This document shows positions 7,615-15,256 of a stretch of DNA of 41,769 bases, one piece after another. Position 1 is the stretch's first letter. The number at the start of each line of letters is the position of its first letter. Source of the DNA: CAZRKC01 sp964600665 (lineage in GTDB: Bacteria > Bacillota > SLNR01). The stretch spans positions 1 to 41,769 of the forward strand of contig CAZRKC010000017.1 in assembly GCA_964600665.1 (NCBI GenBank). Reading direction: 5' to 3'. The position numbers and the translations under genes were made by a program. The notes beneath the pieces are model-generated. The model worked only from the letters and a program-made list of their open reading frames with translations, ran no database searches and was not told the origin of the DNA.

Positions 7615-8436
7615 TCATTTTCCCTCCAATTGAAATTTCATATTCCAAAGGACTCGGTCACCATCATCAACGATCTCCACTTCCGGGTAAACACCCTCAT
7701 GGACAAGACCTAACCAACAATGAGCCGCCATCGCACCGGCATCGACATCAGGATATGCCCACTTAAAGTGTTTATATCCTTTCTTTTTCCCGCAAACGAG
7801 TCGGTATTCATCATGATCTAAAGTCAACTCCAAGTGCCATGGCTGACTATTCATAGCTGATGGTGCCTGTGAAGCCAGCGAAAAGGCAGTTGTGACGGGG
7901 TCCGGTATCGCCGTTATCGTGTTAGGTGTTACATGGGCTTGAAATGGTTTCTTTCTAGCAAACAGCCTCGATGACATCCTTTCAGATAATCCGGTGGCCC
8001 GTTCAGGTGCATGCCCGAGGGGGGTGATTGCGTAGATGACTGATTCATGTCCAATTGGTCCGATTATTTTTTCAAGATTCTGTCTACGATAGTGTCCAAT
8101 CCAGCAACTATTGATATGCAAAGACTCTGCATACAAAATGAGCAGCTCCCCAATAAAACCAACTTTTGCTTGGTTCATAAGACCGGGGGGAGATATGAAA
8201 GCGGCAAAATCCGGTGGGTCTCGAAAAGGGCAGACGGACATCCCTGCCGGACGCTTGTCCAATCGGATTTGGATATCGTGAAGAAAGGGCACTTCCTCCA
8301 GAGAAGATTTGGCGAATTCACGAATCATTTCCCGCTCCCTTTGGCTTAGCTCCGCTGAGTCAAACCAACGTCGCGATCGACGTGTTTGAACTACAGCAAC
8401 GAGATTTCCTACCACTAAGTCAATGACTTTCCCCAT
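7615..8436 (-). CDS. Nitroreductase-family protein
   Basis: A 273-residue protein resembling the nitroreductase superfamily with an internal duplication-like layout: an N-terminal TRRSRRWFDSAELSQREREM and a later LASQAPSAMNSQPWHLEL segment, which corresponds to the FMN-binding APSAxNxQPW motif. Such proteins bind FMN and reduce or dehydrogenate small molecules. Substrate unknown. ATG 8436 is chosen because GGGGGG ends about 6 nt upstream; an ORF extension of 31 residues upstream has no ribosome-binding site. It is transcribed away from the sulfur operon and overlaps closely with the AlkD-like gene, suggesting a small repair/detoxification unit. Confidence 0.75.
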   Translation of the reverse strand: MGKVIDLVVGNLVAVVQTRRSRRWFDSAELSQREREMIREFAKSSLEEVPFLHDIQIRLDKRPAGMSVCPFRDPPDFAAFISPPGLMNQAKVGFIGELLILYAESLHINSCWIGHYRRQNLEKIIGPIGHESVIYAITPLGHAPERATGLSERMSSRLFARKKPFQAHVTPNTITAIPDPVTTAFSLASQAPSAMNSQPWHLELTLDHDEYRLVCGKKKGYKHFKWAYPDVDAGAMAAHCWLGLVHEGVYPEVEIVDDGDRVLWNMKFQLEGK

Positions 8437-8523
8437 GCCGATCCCCCCTATGTAATATTTACAGCTCAAATTTTGCTTTGCGAACTCGTTTTCATCATTT
8501 TTTATGGAAATACGCTTCATTCC

Positions 8524-8552
8524 CTGCAAAGAAGCTTTATATCTGATATAAT
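8524..8552 (+). promoter_or_regulatory. Extended -10 promoter of the sulfur operon
   Basis: A perfect TATAAT (8547-8552) is preceded by TG at the -15/-14 position (TGATATAAT, 8544-8552), making an extended -10 promoter. The -35 region (CTGCAA at 8524-8529) is poor. It lies 36 bp upstream of the permease ATG. Confidence 0.65.
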
Positions 8553-8587
8553 TTTATTATGACCACTAAATTGGCGGTGAGAATGCC

Positions 8588-9862
8588 ATGACTGAGACAT
8601 CCATGATCTGGTTCTCTTGGGCTGTTCTGGTCTCCGTGCTAACAGTTGTCGCTTCCGGGCGAATCTCCATGGACTTGGCAGCCTGGTGCGGGCTCATGTT
8701 ATTAGCCGTTTTTCGCATCGCACCCGGAGCAGTACTCTTTTCAGGTCTTTCGCATCCCGCGCTGATTACCATTGTTGCGGTGATGATCATGAGTGAGGGC
8801 ATTGCCGCCTCCGGTGCACTGGCTGGTCTTGGGCTCGCGATTAGTAAACGGACCCGTACAGTACAAGAACAGATTTTGAGTGTGTCCTTGTTCACTTCCC
8901 TGATGTCCGCGTTTATGAACAACGTGGGTGCAGTAGGCTTGATTCTGCCAACAGCAGTTCGCATGGCAGACAGAGCAAAAGTGCACCGTGGTGTTTTTGG
9001 GATGCCGCTTGCATTTGCATCGATTCTTGGTGGGACGATGACGTTGATTGGAAGCGCGCCTAATATTATCGTTTCCAGTTATCTGTTTCAACAATCGGGG
9101 ATCCAATTGAGGATGTTTGACTTTCTTCCCCATGGACTCGCCATTATCCTGTCAGCAATCTTACTGTGGCAGATCAGTTTGACCTTTGGTTTTTCTCCCA
9201 TGCGGAACTCGCCCCTAACGAGCAATCCGATGGCACCAGAAGTGTTACCACCCCCTGTGGCTGGTGTGATGGCAACCCCGACTCGCCGCTGGACCGTTAT
9301 TTGGTCGCTGTTAGGAATTGTTTTGGTTAGCTACGGATTTTTGACCCCAGCCGTGGGTTTCAGTGGAGTCGTTATCTTGTTTGTTCTTACCCGAGTCATG
9401 ACAATAAAGCAGATTTATCGCAGTATCGAACTCCCGATTGTTTTCTTTCTTAGCGGGATGATTGGAATCGGACAGACGATGGAGCATATCGGTGGTTTGG
9501 ATGCGCTCAGCAGATGGCTTCTTCCTCAAATTATGCAATTGTCACCAGTGGTCTTGATTGCCATCATATTAGGTGTGGCCATGCTACTGTCCAATGCCAT
9601 CAACAATGCAGCAGCTGCTGTGGTGATGGTACCCATTGCGTATTCACTGGCGATTCAAACTCAGGCAGTTAGTGCGACTGCACTGTTGATGGCTGTTGCA
9701 GCCGGTGCAAATTTGGCACTGATCCTACCCACCCATCAAGCATCCTTATTAGTGTTAAGCAAAGCCCCTTTCAGTTTTTCAACATACATTCGATCGGGCC
9801 TTGCATTGAGCTTAATCACTTCACTTGCTGCAATTGCAGCGATCATTTTAATCTGGAACTAA
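8588..9862 (+). CDS. SLC13/DASS-type anion permease
   Basis: A 424-residue membrane protein with about 11 hydrophobic helices and the two signature repeats of the SLC13/CitMHS ion-transporter superfamily: SAFMNNVGAVGLILP followed by ILGGTMTLIGSAPNIIVSS, and LLSNAINNAAAAVVMVPIA. Family members carry dicarboxylates, sulfate or other anions. It lacks the central RCK/TrkA-C domains of many bacterial sulfate-type SLC13 permeases. Being first in an operon with persulfide dioxygenase-rhodanese and thiosulfate-transporter genes, it may move sulfate, sulfite or thiosulfate across the membrane; this is inference. GGTGAG precedes the ATG by 6 nt. Confidence 0.85.
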   Translation: MTETSMIWFSWAVLVSVLTVVASGRISMDLAAWCGLMLLAVFRIAPGAVLFSGLSHPALITIVAVMIMSEGIAASGALAGLGLAISKRTRTVQEQILSVSLFTSLMSAFMNNVGAVGLILPTAVRMADRAKVHRGVFGMPLAFASILGGTMTLIGSAPNIIVSSYLFQQSGIQLRMFDFLPHGLAIILSAILLWQISLTFGFSPMRNSPLTSNPMAPEVLPPPVAGVMATPTRRWTVIWSLLGIVLVSYGFLTPAVGFSGVVILFVLTRVMTIKQIYRSIELPIVFFLSGMIGIGQTMEHIGGLDALSRWLLPQIMQLSPVVLIAIILGVAMLLSNAINNAAAAVVMVPIAYSLAIQTQAVSATALLMAVAAGANLALILPTHQASLLVLSKAPFSFSTYIRSGLALSLITSLAAIAAIILIWN

Positions 9863-9882
9863 ACTCAAAGGAGTGTGATCAC

Positions 9883-11262
9883 ATGTTCTTCAGTCATATT
9901 TATAGCCCTGGTTTGGCTCACAGTTCCTATGTCGTGGGCGGTAAAAAAGAATGCATCGTCGTGGATCCCAGCCGGGATATCCAAAAGTATCTGGACCAGG
10001 CGAAATCGTTCGGGCTACCCATCACCGGCATTATCGAAACCCACTTGCATGCTGATTTTATCTCAGGACACATGGACCTGGCAGAAGCCACCGGCGCTGC
10101 CATCTATGCGGCCGCATCGGCAAAGTGCGAATATCCCCATATTGCCATGCTAGAGGGGGAAACAATCCGTCATGACACCCTTGAAATTTCCATGCTGGAC
10201 ACCCCTGGCCATACTCCGGAAAGTGCAGTCTTTATGATTACCGACTTAGAACGATCCTCAGATGATCCCGTGCTGGTATTTACCGGCGATACAGTTTTAG
10301 TTGGTGATGTTGGCCGACCGGATCTATTCCCTGACATCAAATTCGATTTGGCGCGTAAATTATACGCCAGTATCCGAAAGATGGAGTTGCTGCCAGACCA
10401 TGTTGAGGTTTATCCCGCTCATGGGATGGGATCTCTCTGCGGTCGGTCCCTCTCCGCGAAACTTTGGACGACCATGGGAACGGAAAAGAAATATAACTAC
10501 GCCTTCCAGATCCATCCGGAAGAACGATTCGTCAGTGAGATTTTAGACTCCATGCCAGAAGCACCGGACCATTTCTCAAGATGCTCTGCCATTAACCGGA
10601 AGGGGCCAGTCAAACTCAGTGATCTTCCTCAACCAAAAGCATTGAATCCGAAGGAGTTTAAACACCTTATGGACCAAGGCCATGCGGTGATCGATGCCCG
10701 AAGCTTCGTTGAATACTCCGGTGCCCATATTCCAAATTCATTTTCTATCCCTATTCAAGGGAAGTTCAGCACATTCGCAGGATGGGTCATCCCCTTTGAT
10801 GTTCCACTGCTGCTAGTGGTGGAATCTCAAAAAGAAATGCAAACTGCGCTCATGGGGATGCAGGCTGTCGGACATGATCAGACCATCGGATATCTCGAGG
10901 GTGGCATCACTCGTTGGATCAACGCAGGGATGAGAACTCATCGTATTGAATCTATGGCAGTCCATGAACTACACGAAATGCTGCAAAAGCCTGATTCATG
11001 TACTGTTTTGGATACCCGTCTTCGCAGCGAATGGCTTGAAGGACACATTAAAGACACAGTTCATGCACCGGCACCGGATATCCGCACCCGATATCCTGAA
11101 TGGGATCCGGAAAAACCGATCATCACATTTTGCAATACCAGCAATCGGTCCATCATCGCCGCCAGCATCTTGAAGCAGAAGGGATTCAAACATGTCATCA
11201 ACATGGTGGGCGGCACCACAGCCTGGGAGGCAGCTGGTTACTCCCTGATCAAAGGCAGTTAA
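9883..11262 (+). CDS. cstB: CstB-like persulfide dioxygenase-rhodanese fusion
   Basis: A 459-residue three-domain protein. Residues 1-235 are a persulfide dioxygenase of the metallo-beta-lactamase fold: THLHADFISGH (53-63), His110 in DTPGH, Asp136 in FTGD and His180; by analogy with ETHE1 the iron would be held by His54, His110 and Asp136. Residues about 255-350 form a rhodanese-like domain with no cysteine at the active site (VVES). Residues about 360-455 form a second rhodanese with Cys417 in TFCNTSNRS. This order (dioxygenase, inactive rhodanese, active rhodanese) is that of Staphylococcus CstB, which converts low-molecular-weight persulfides to thiosulfate during sulfide detoxification. 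Thiosulfate transport genes follow. AAGGAG precedes the ATG. Confidence 0.92.
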   Translation: MFFSHIYSPGLAHSSYVVGGKKECIVVDPSRDIQKYLDQAKSFGLPITGIIETHLHADFISGHMDLAEATGAAIYAAASAKCEYPHIAMLEGETIRHDTLEISMLDTPGHTPESAVFMITDLERSSDDPVLVFTGDTVLVGDVGRPDLFPDIKFDLARKLYASIRKMELLPDHVEVYPAHGMGSLCGRSLSAKLWTTMGTEKKYNYAFQIHPEERFVSEILDSMPEAPDHFSRCSAINRKGPVKLSDLPQPKALNPKEFKHLMDQGHAVIDARSFVEYSGAHIPNSFSIPIQGKFSTFAGWVIPFDVPLLLVVESQKEMQTALMGMQAVGHDQTIGYLEGGITRWINAGMRTHRIESMAVHELHEMLQKPDSCTVLDTRLRSEWLEGHIKDTVHAPAPDIRTRYPEWDPEKPIITFCNTSNRSIIAASILKQKGFKHVINMVGGTTAWEAAGYSLIKGS

Positions 11263-11275
11263 GGAGGGAATACAC

Positions 11276-11812
11276 ATGTCAAATATCTATGAAGCCATTT
11301 TCGTGACCCCCTGGCCTTTCTGGGTAGGCGGGATTGCTATCGGCCTGCTGGTTCCTGCGCTCTATTATTACCAGAATATTGCGTTAGGCGTCTCAACAGG
11401 TTATGGCAACTTTCTCAAACTCTTTCTCGGCAAATCAAGATCATATCGCTGGTTGAATAAGGATACTTTCAAAGATCCTGTGGGCTGGCGACTATACTTC
11501 ATCGTCGGCATGATCATGGGCGCTTTCGTATCAGGACGGCTTAGCGGTCGCCCACTCACCTCATCTGAAATGGGTGTGTTGACCCATTCGACGCAATGGT
11601 CATTCCTGCCTTACGCATTCATCATGTTGAGTGGCGGTATCCTCCTGGGCTTAGGCGCCCGAATAGCCGGGGGTTGCACATCCGGCCATTCAATCCATGG
11701 TCTGGCCACCTTACAGAAATCCGCCTTGGTTGTGACGATCGGATTCATATTGTTGGGTGTTATCGCCACATACTTAATTCGAATTTTCCTGCTGGGAGGT
11801 GTGACACCGTGA
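11276..11812 (+). CDS. YeeE/YedE (TsuA-like) thiosulfate transporter, first half
   Basis: A 178-residue membrane protein of the sulfur-transport (YeeE/YedE, PF04143) family with about four helices. It carries GARIAGGCTSGHSIHGLATL, whose Cys is the persulfide/thiosulfate-handling residue in this family. E. coli TsuA is a single polypeptide of about 350 residues; here the protein is split into two genes, the second starting inside this stop codon. The two halves presumably assemble. AAGGAGGG lies 7 nt before the ATG, 13 nt after cstB. Direction of transport (thiosulfate import, or export of the CstB product) is not evident. Confidence 0.9.
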   Translation: MSNIYEAIFVTPWPFWVGGIAIGLLVPALYYYQNIALGVSTGYGNFLKLFLGKSRSYRWLNKDTFKDPVGWRLYFIVGMIMGAFVSGRLSGRPLTSSEMGVLTHSTQWSFLPYAFIMLSGGILLGLGARIAGGCTSGHSIHGLATLQKSALVVTIGFILLGVIATYLIRIFLLGGVTP

Positions 11813-12231
11813 GCCAAAAGACTTGCATGCTACTATTCGGTATGTTTTTCGGTTTTTCCCTCAGTCGGGTCGGTGCGTCTGAATATGATCTGATCTATGG
11901 TATGTTTGCGGGAACGGATTTGAAGTTGGCTTGGGTTATGTGTACAGCGATTGTCGTGGGGGCCATCGGCATGCAGATCCTCAAATCCATGGGCAATCGG
12001 ACCGTCACCGGCGACCCTATCAAAGTCAATTACAAACCATTGAAGAAGACTAGCTTTTTAGGCGGCGCAATTTTTGGTGTCGGCTGGGCACTTTCGGGTG
12101 CTTGTCCTGGAACGGTTCTGGCTCAGATCGGGGAAGGAAAGATCCTTGGGTTGTTTACCGCACTGGGCATGATTATCGGCACATACATTTATACACTACT
12201 GGTTGAAAAAAACCCCGATTTGTCAGACTAG
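11809..12231 (+). CDS. YeeE/YedE (TsuA-like) thiosulfate transporter, second half
   Basis: A 140-residue membrane protein with about four helices and the second-half signature FGVGWALSGACPGTVLAQIG, containing the conserved Cys of the second YeeE repeat. The start is GTG at 11809, overlapping the TGA of the first half (GTGA), with GGAGGT 8 nt upstream; a longer open frame begins at 11596 but would lie inside the first-half gene and lacks a ribosome-binding site. Translation coupling supports a one-to-one complex of the two halves. It is the last gene of the sulfur operon, followed 9 nt later by a strong terminator. Confidence 0.9.
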   Translation: MSQKTCMLLFGMFFGFSLSRVGASEYDLIYGMFAGTDLKLAWVMCTAIVVGAIGMQILKSMGNRTVTGDPIKVNYKPLKKTSFLGGAIFGVGWALSGACPGTVLAQIGEGKILGLFTALGMIIGTYIYTLLVEKNPDLSD

Positions 12232-12240
12232 TCCTATAAA

Positions 12241-12271
12241 AAGATGGCAGGAATCACCCTCCTGCCATCTT
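12241..12271. terminator. Bidirectional terminator between sulfur operon and tetR
   Basis: A perfect 12-bp stem AAGATGGCAGGA (12241-12252) / TCCTGCCATCTT (12260-12271) with a 7-nt loop sits in the 41 bp between two convergent genes. On the minus strand it is followed by TTTTTATAGG, a good U-tract one base after the tetR stop. On the plus strand the tract (GCTACGTCTCTTTT) is weaker. Confidence 0.9.
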
Positions 12272-12272
12272 G

Positions 12273-12875
12273 CTACGTCTCTTTTACCCCTAATCCGGAC
12301 CTTAAAAAACGCATCATCATGTGACTGCTTTCTTGATAATCCTGTAGCCGGCTTGATTCTGATATTTCAACTAAATGCGATAGGAAGAAAATCAGCACAC
12401 GTTTCACAAAATCGACTGGTAAATCTGACCGTAACTCCCCTCTTTGAATTGCCAGGTCAATCATCCCTTGGAGTCCTTGACTGTCCGATAATCGGAAGAC
12501 CTCATGAAGGCGAGTGTAGATATGCGTTCCTCGCTCCAATATCACGCTTTCGATAAATGCCTCCATAATCGGATGCTCTCTGGCAAAAGATAGACTCCCC
12601 TCCACTTGCTGTTGAATCATTTGAAAAATATCGCCTTCGACTGGGTTTAACAGATCTTTTTCAATCAGATACACTCGCTTCTTTTGCAGCACGATTCGAA
12701 CCAGATACAGATAGAATGCTTCTTTCCCCCCAAAGTGATGATAGAAAGAGCCTTTACTCATTTTCACTGAATCAAGTATTTGATTCAGTGATGTATTTTC
12801 GAAACCGTTTCGGCTGAACTCTCCCATGGCTTGGTCTATTAAGCAGTCGTATAATTCTTGTGTCCGAATATTCAT
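12273..12875 (-). CDS. TetR/AcrR-family transcriptional regulator
   Basis: A 200-residue one-component regulator. The N-terminal DNA-binding domain (about 8-53) shows the TetR helix-turn-helix pattern TSLNQILDSVKMSKGSFYHHFGGKEAFY; the rest is a helical ligand-binding domain. It is the last of four genes in an ABC exporter operon (8 nt after the permease), so it most likely represses its own operon through the palindrome at 15203-15218, which overlaps the start point of transcription. The effector is probably a compound exported by the ABC system; unknown. Confidence 0.92.
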   Translation of the reverse strand: MNIRTQELYDCLIDQAMGEFSRNGFENTSLNQILDSVKMSKGSFYHHFGGKEAFYLYLVRIVLQKKRVYLIEKDLLNPVEGDIFQMIQQQVEGSLSFAREHPIMEAFIESVILERGTHIYTRLHEVFRLSDSQGLQGMIDLAIQRGELRSDLPVDFVKRVLIFFLSHLVEISESSRLQDYQESSHMMMRFLRSGLGVKET

Positions 12876-12883
12876 ATGCTGCC

Positions 12884-13606
12884 CTAAAGTCCAAGTTTCT
12901 TACGGAATATGCCATAAACAAGAATGTTTAAAGCGATGACGTAAACCATGCCAATCAGAAAGTATTGGTTATACGACAAATAATGGATACCTTCCCCTCT
13001 GAAAATTACCCCCACCATTTTTGCTGGCCAAAATCCAGGCGCAAGACCAAATATCATTTCCTTGATATCATAGAAGAACAATCCAAGGAGGGGAAACAGA
13101 GAAATCATGCCCGAACCCTTCATAACCGCAAATCCTTCAATTTTATTGCTTGCGACCGCATTGATCAAAACACCTATGATCGGCGAACCTAAAGCCATCA
13201 AGAAAGATACCATCAGCATCTGGGTTAAATTCATTTCCACTAAACCCGTAAACCAAATCATCAGCATACAGGCTGCGAATGACATAAGAATCGCTAAAAT
13301 AATTCGAATCGATAGATACTGATGTACACTCAATGGTGTGACCTGAATCGAATCTAAGATCCGATCGTCCCTGTCATCTAGAATCGAGAAACCAACAATC
13401 GCGCCGAACATCGGTGGCGTGAATAACAAGAGCACCACCATTGCAATGTCAGCCACATTAGCTAACACGAAACCGCTGGCTTCTGCAATGGCTGGGAGAC
13501 CATACCGGCCAATCAGTGCAAACAAAGCAGGATAAATCAACATGAAACTCATGAGCGGATCACGGGTCCATTTTTTAAATTCACTGGTTAAAAAGGTTGT
13601 CAACAT
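12884..13606 (-). CDS. ABC-2-type transporter permease
   Basis: A 240-residue membrane protein with about six hydrophobic segments and an ABC-2-like layout. It begins MLTTFLTSEFKKWTRDPL, a cytoplasmic amphipathic start typical of ABC-2 permeases. ATG 13606 is one base after the stop of the upstream permease, which supports coupled translation; an in-frame ATG at 13642 lies within the upstream gene. Together with the second permease and the ATPase it would form a heterodimeric exporter. Cargo unknown; TetR control suggests a drug, lipid or toxic metabolite. Confidence 0.85.
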   Translation of the reverse strand: MLTTFLTSEFKKWTRDPLMSFMLIYPALFALIGRYGLPAIAEASGFVLANVADIAMVVLLLFTPPMFGAIVGFSILDDRDDRILDSIQVTPLSVHQYLSIRIILAILMSFAACMLMIWFTGLVEMNLTQMLMVSFLMALGSPIIGVLINAVASNKIEGFAVMKGSGMISLFPLLGLFFYDIKEMIFGLAPGFWPAKMVGVIFRGEGIHYLSYNQYFLIGMVYVIALNILVYGIFRKKLGL

Positions 13607-13607
13607 A

Positions 13608-14330
13608 TTAAACACCACTTTCCTTTGCAGAAAATTCGTCAAAACGGTTGACGATAAATCGATACAGAAGGAAAGAAAAAACCAGAATATAACCGATGGA
13701 CAGGTAAATTTCCCAGGCTGCAGGTTGACTGGTAGCTGCCATCATCAGCGTCAATATTGCTTTGGTCGGCAACGCATACATGAGTTTGGAAAATATCTCG
13801 TTATTGATCAACCCGGAATAGTCCAGTATCACCGGGATGGTCAGCAGCATGTTAAATGACAACAAGCCCATGAGCATGCCAGTAAAATCTCGGGCTCGAT
13901 AAGTCAAAACAAATCCAATCATCGAGTAGACAATTATCCCCAGAATCAGTCCTAAAACAAGAATCGGAATCCGGACGACTGTGCCTTTCACGTAGCGCGC
14001 GTACACCACCAAGAAGGTCATGGTGATGAATGCGGTAATCATATTTGCCAAAATCTTTGACCAAATATATTCCTCTTTGCTGATCGGGGCTACCAGCATT
14101 GTTTTGATGGTATTCTCCTGTTTCTCGAAGAACATACCCACGCCAATCAACAAGCTCCCCATTGCCGTCACATCGAGAAATACCAAGAGCACCAACATTC
14201 CCCCCGCATCAATGCCGGAAAAATGTAAAACTGCAATCCAAATCAGTGCCACTAAAAAACTGGCAGCAAGGATATTATATTTTTTCATCCGCAGCAGCTC
14301 ACCCGACAAAAGGGGTTTAAGTGCGCTCAT
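13608..14330 (-). CDS. ABC-2-type transporter permease
   Basis: A 240-residue membrane protein with six hydrophobic segments, including a cytoplasmic MFFEKQENTIKTMLVAPISK loop: ENTIKTMLVAPIS is close to the conserved E-x-G-T-L-x2-L-x2-P-x-S element of ABC-2 permeases. It overlaps the ATPase gene by 14 bp at its 5' end and is one base from the next permease at its 3' end. The two permeases are only loosely similar, so a heterodimer is expected. Confidence 0.88.
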   Translation of the reverse strand: MSALKPLLSGELLRMKKYNILAASFLVALIWIAVLHFSGIDAGGMLVLLVFLDVTAMGSLLIGVGMFFEKQENTIKTMLVAPISKEEYIWSKILANMITAFITMTFLVVYARYVKGTVVRIPILVLGLILGIIVYSMIGFVLTYRARDFTGMLMGLLSFNMLLTIPVILDYSGLINNEIFSKLMYALPTKAILTLMMAATSQPAAWEIYLSIGYILVFSFLLYRFIVNRFDEFSAKESGV

Positions 14331-15174
14331 GATGATTTCCCCCTGTCACCTTGATGAAAATATCGTCCAAGGTGGTCTCCTTGCTGTGGATCGTCACGAT
14401 GCGGTGATTGCGGATGATTTCCAGAAACTCCTCATTACTTCCCAATCCGTCCAGATTATATGTTCTTTTGCTAAATCCCCCGTTTTCGTACTCCACTTCC
14501 AGTGTTCGGGTCCCGTATTTTATTTTCAATGACTTCGGATCGTCCGTTTCAACGATGGTCCCGTCAGACATAAATGCCACGCGATCACAAAGCTCATCCA
14601 CATCGCTCATCAGATGGGTGGTCAGGAGTACAGTTCCACCCTTCTTCTTGAATTCCAGGATGATATCTTTGACGATTCGGGCATTGCTCGGATCCAGACC
14701 ATTGGTCGGTTCATCCAGGATCAGCACATTGGGGTCATTTAACATCGCCCGGACCATGTTCAGTCTGACCTTCATTCCCTTTGAGTATTCAGCCACTTTC
14801 TTGTCCCGGTCCGGATAGAGCCCCAGCCGTTTCATCAACGCATCGGTATCAATATGATTTCGATACAATTGTTTAAAAAAGCGAATATTTTCTTCAGCGG
14901 TCAGTTTTGAGAAATGAACCGGCATCTCAAAACCCACCCCCACTGTCTGATAAAAATTCTTATCATAACTGCGAAGATCTTTGCCTTGAAACTGAATCTC
15001 TCCCTGATAATTTCTCAGGAGCTTGATGAGAATTTTTTGAGTCGTGCTTTTCCCAACACCGCTGGGACCCAGTAAACCGAAAATTTCACCATCGTGAACA
15101 TCAAATGAAAATCCTTTCAACGTATCGGTTGGGTTCCTGGGATACCGAAAGACTAGATCTTTAACTGAAAACAT
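14317..15174 (-). CDS. ABC transporter ATP-binding protein
   Basis: A 285-residue ABC ATPase: Walker A GPSGVGKS (36-43), signature region EYSKGMKVRLNMVRAM (a variant of LSGGQ seen in ABC-2 exporters), Walker B VLILDEPTNGLDP and a switch His in LLTTHLM. The C-terminal 70 residues form an extra domain as in other ABC-2 ATPases. It is the first gene of the operon ATPase-permease-permease-tetR and starts about 30 nt after the operator. AGGATGG serves as Shine-Dalgarno. Confidence 0.95.
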   Translation of the reverse strand: MFSVKDLVFRYPRNPTDTLKGFSFDVHDGEIFGLLGPSGVGKSTTQKILIKLLRNYQGEIQFQGKDLRSYDKNFYQTVGVGFEMPVHFSKLTAEENIRFFKQLYRNHIDTDALMKRLGLYPDRDKKVAEYSKGMKVRLNMVRAMLNDPNVLILDEPTNGLDPSNARIVKDIILEFKKKGGTVLLTTHLMSDVDELCDRVAFMSDGTIVETDDPKSLKIKYGTRTLEVEYENGGFSKRTYNLDGLGSNEEFLEIIRNHRIVTIHSKETTLDDIFIKVTGGNHHERT

Positions 15175-15202
15175 CGCCCCACCATCCTTTCACCTACGCG
15201 AT

Positions 15203-15256
15203 TAGACCGACCGGTCTACTTAACATCATCATACTGCGTTCATGAATTCTTGTCAA
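15203..15256 (-). promoter_or_regulatory. Promoter and TetR-type operator of the ABC exporter operon
   Basis: Reading the minus strand: -35 TTGACA (15256-15251), 17-bp spacer, -10 TATGAT (15233-15228), then, 9 bp on, the palindrome TAGACCGGTCGGTCTA (15218-15203). The palindrome has 7-bp arms with a 2-bp centre and fits TAGAC-N6-GTCTA, a type of site bound by some TetR-family regulators. It covers the expected transcription start, ideal for repression by the TetR protein encoded at the end of the operon. The -35 box lies within the last codons of the upstream CoA-transferase gene. Confidence 0.85.

Noticed and set aside
11596..11808. Long upstream extension of the second YeeE/YedE half-gene
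   Set aside because: The extension lies wholly within the first-half gene in another frame, is Arg/His-rich and unlike membrane protein, and has no ribosome-binding site; GTG 11809 has a clear one.
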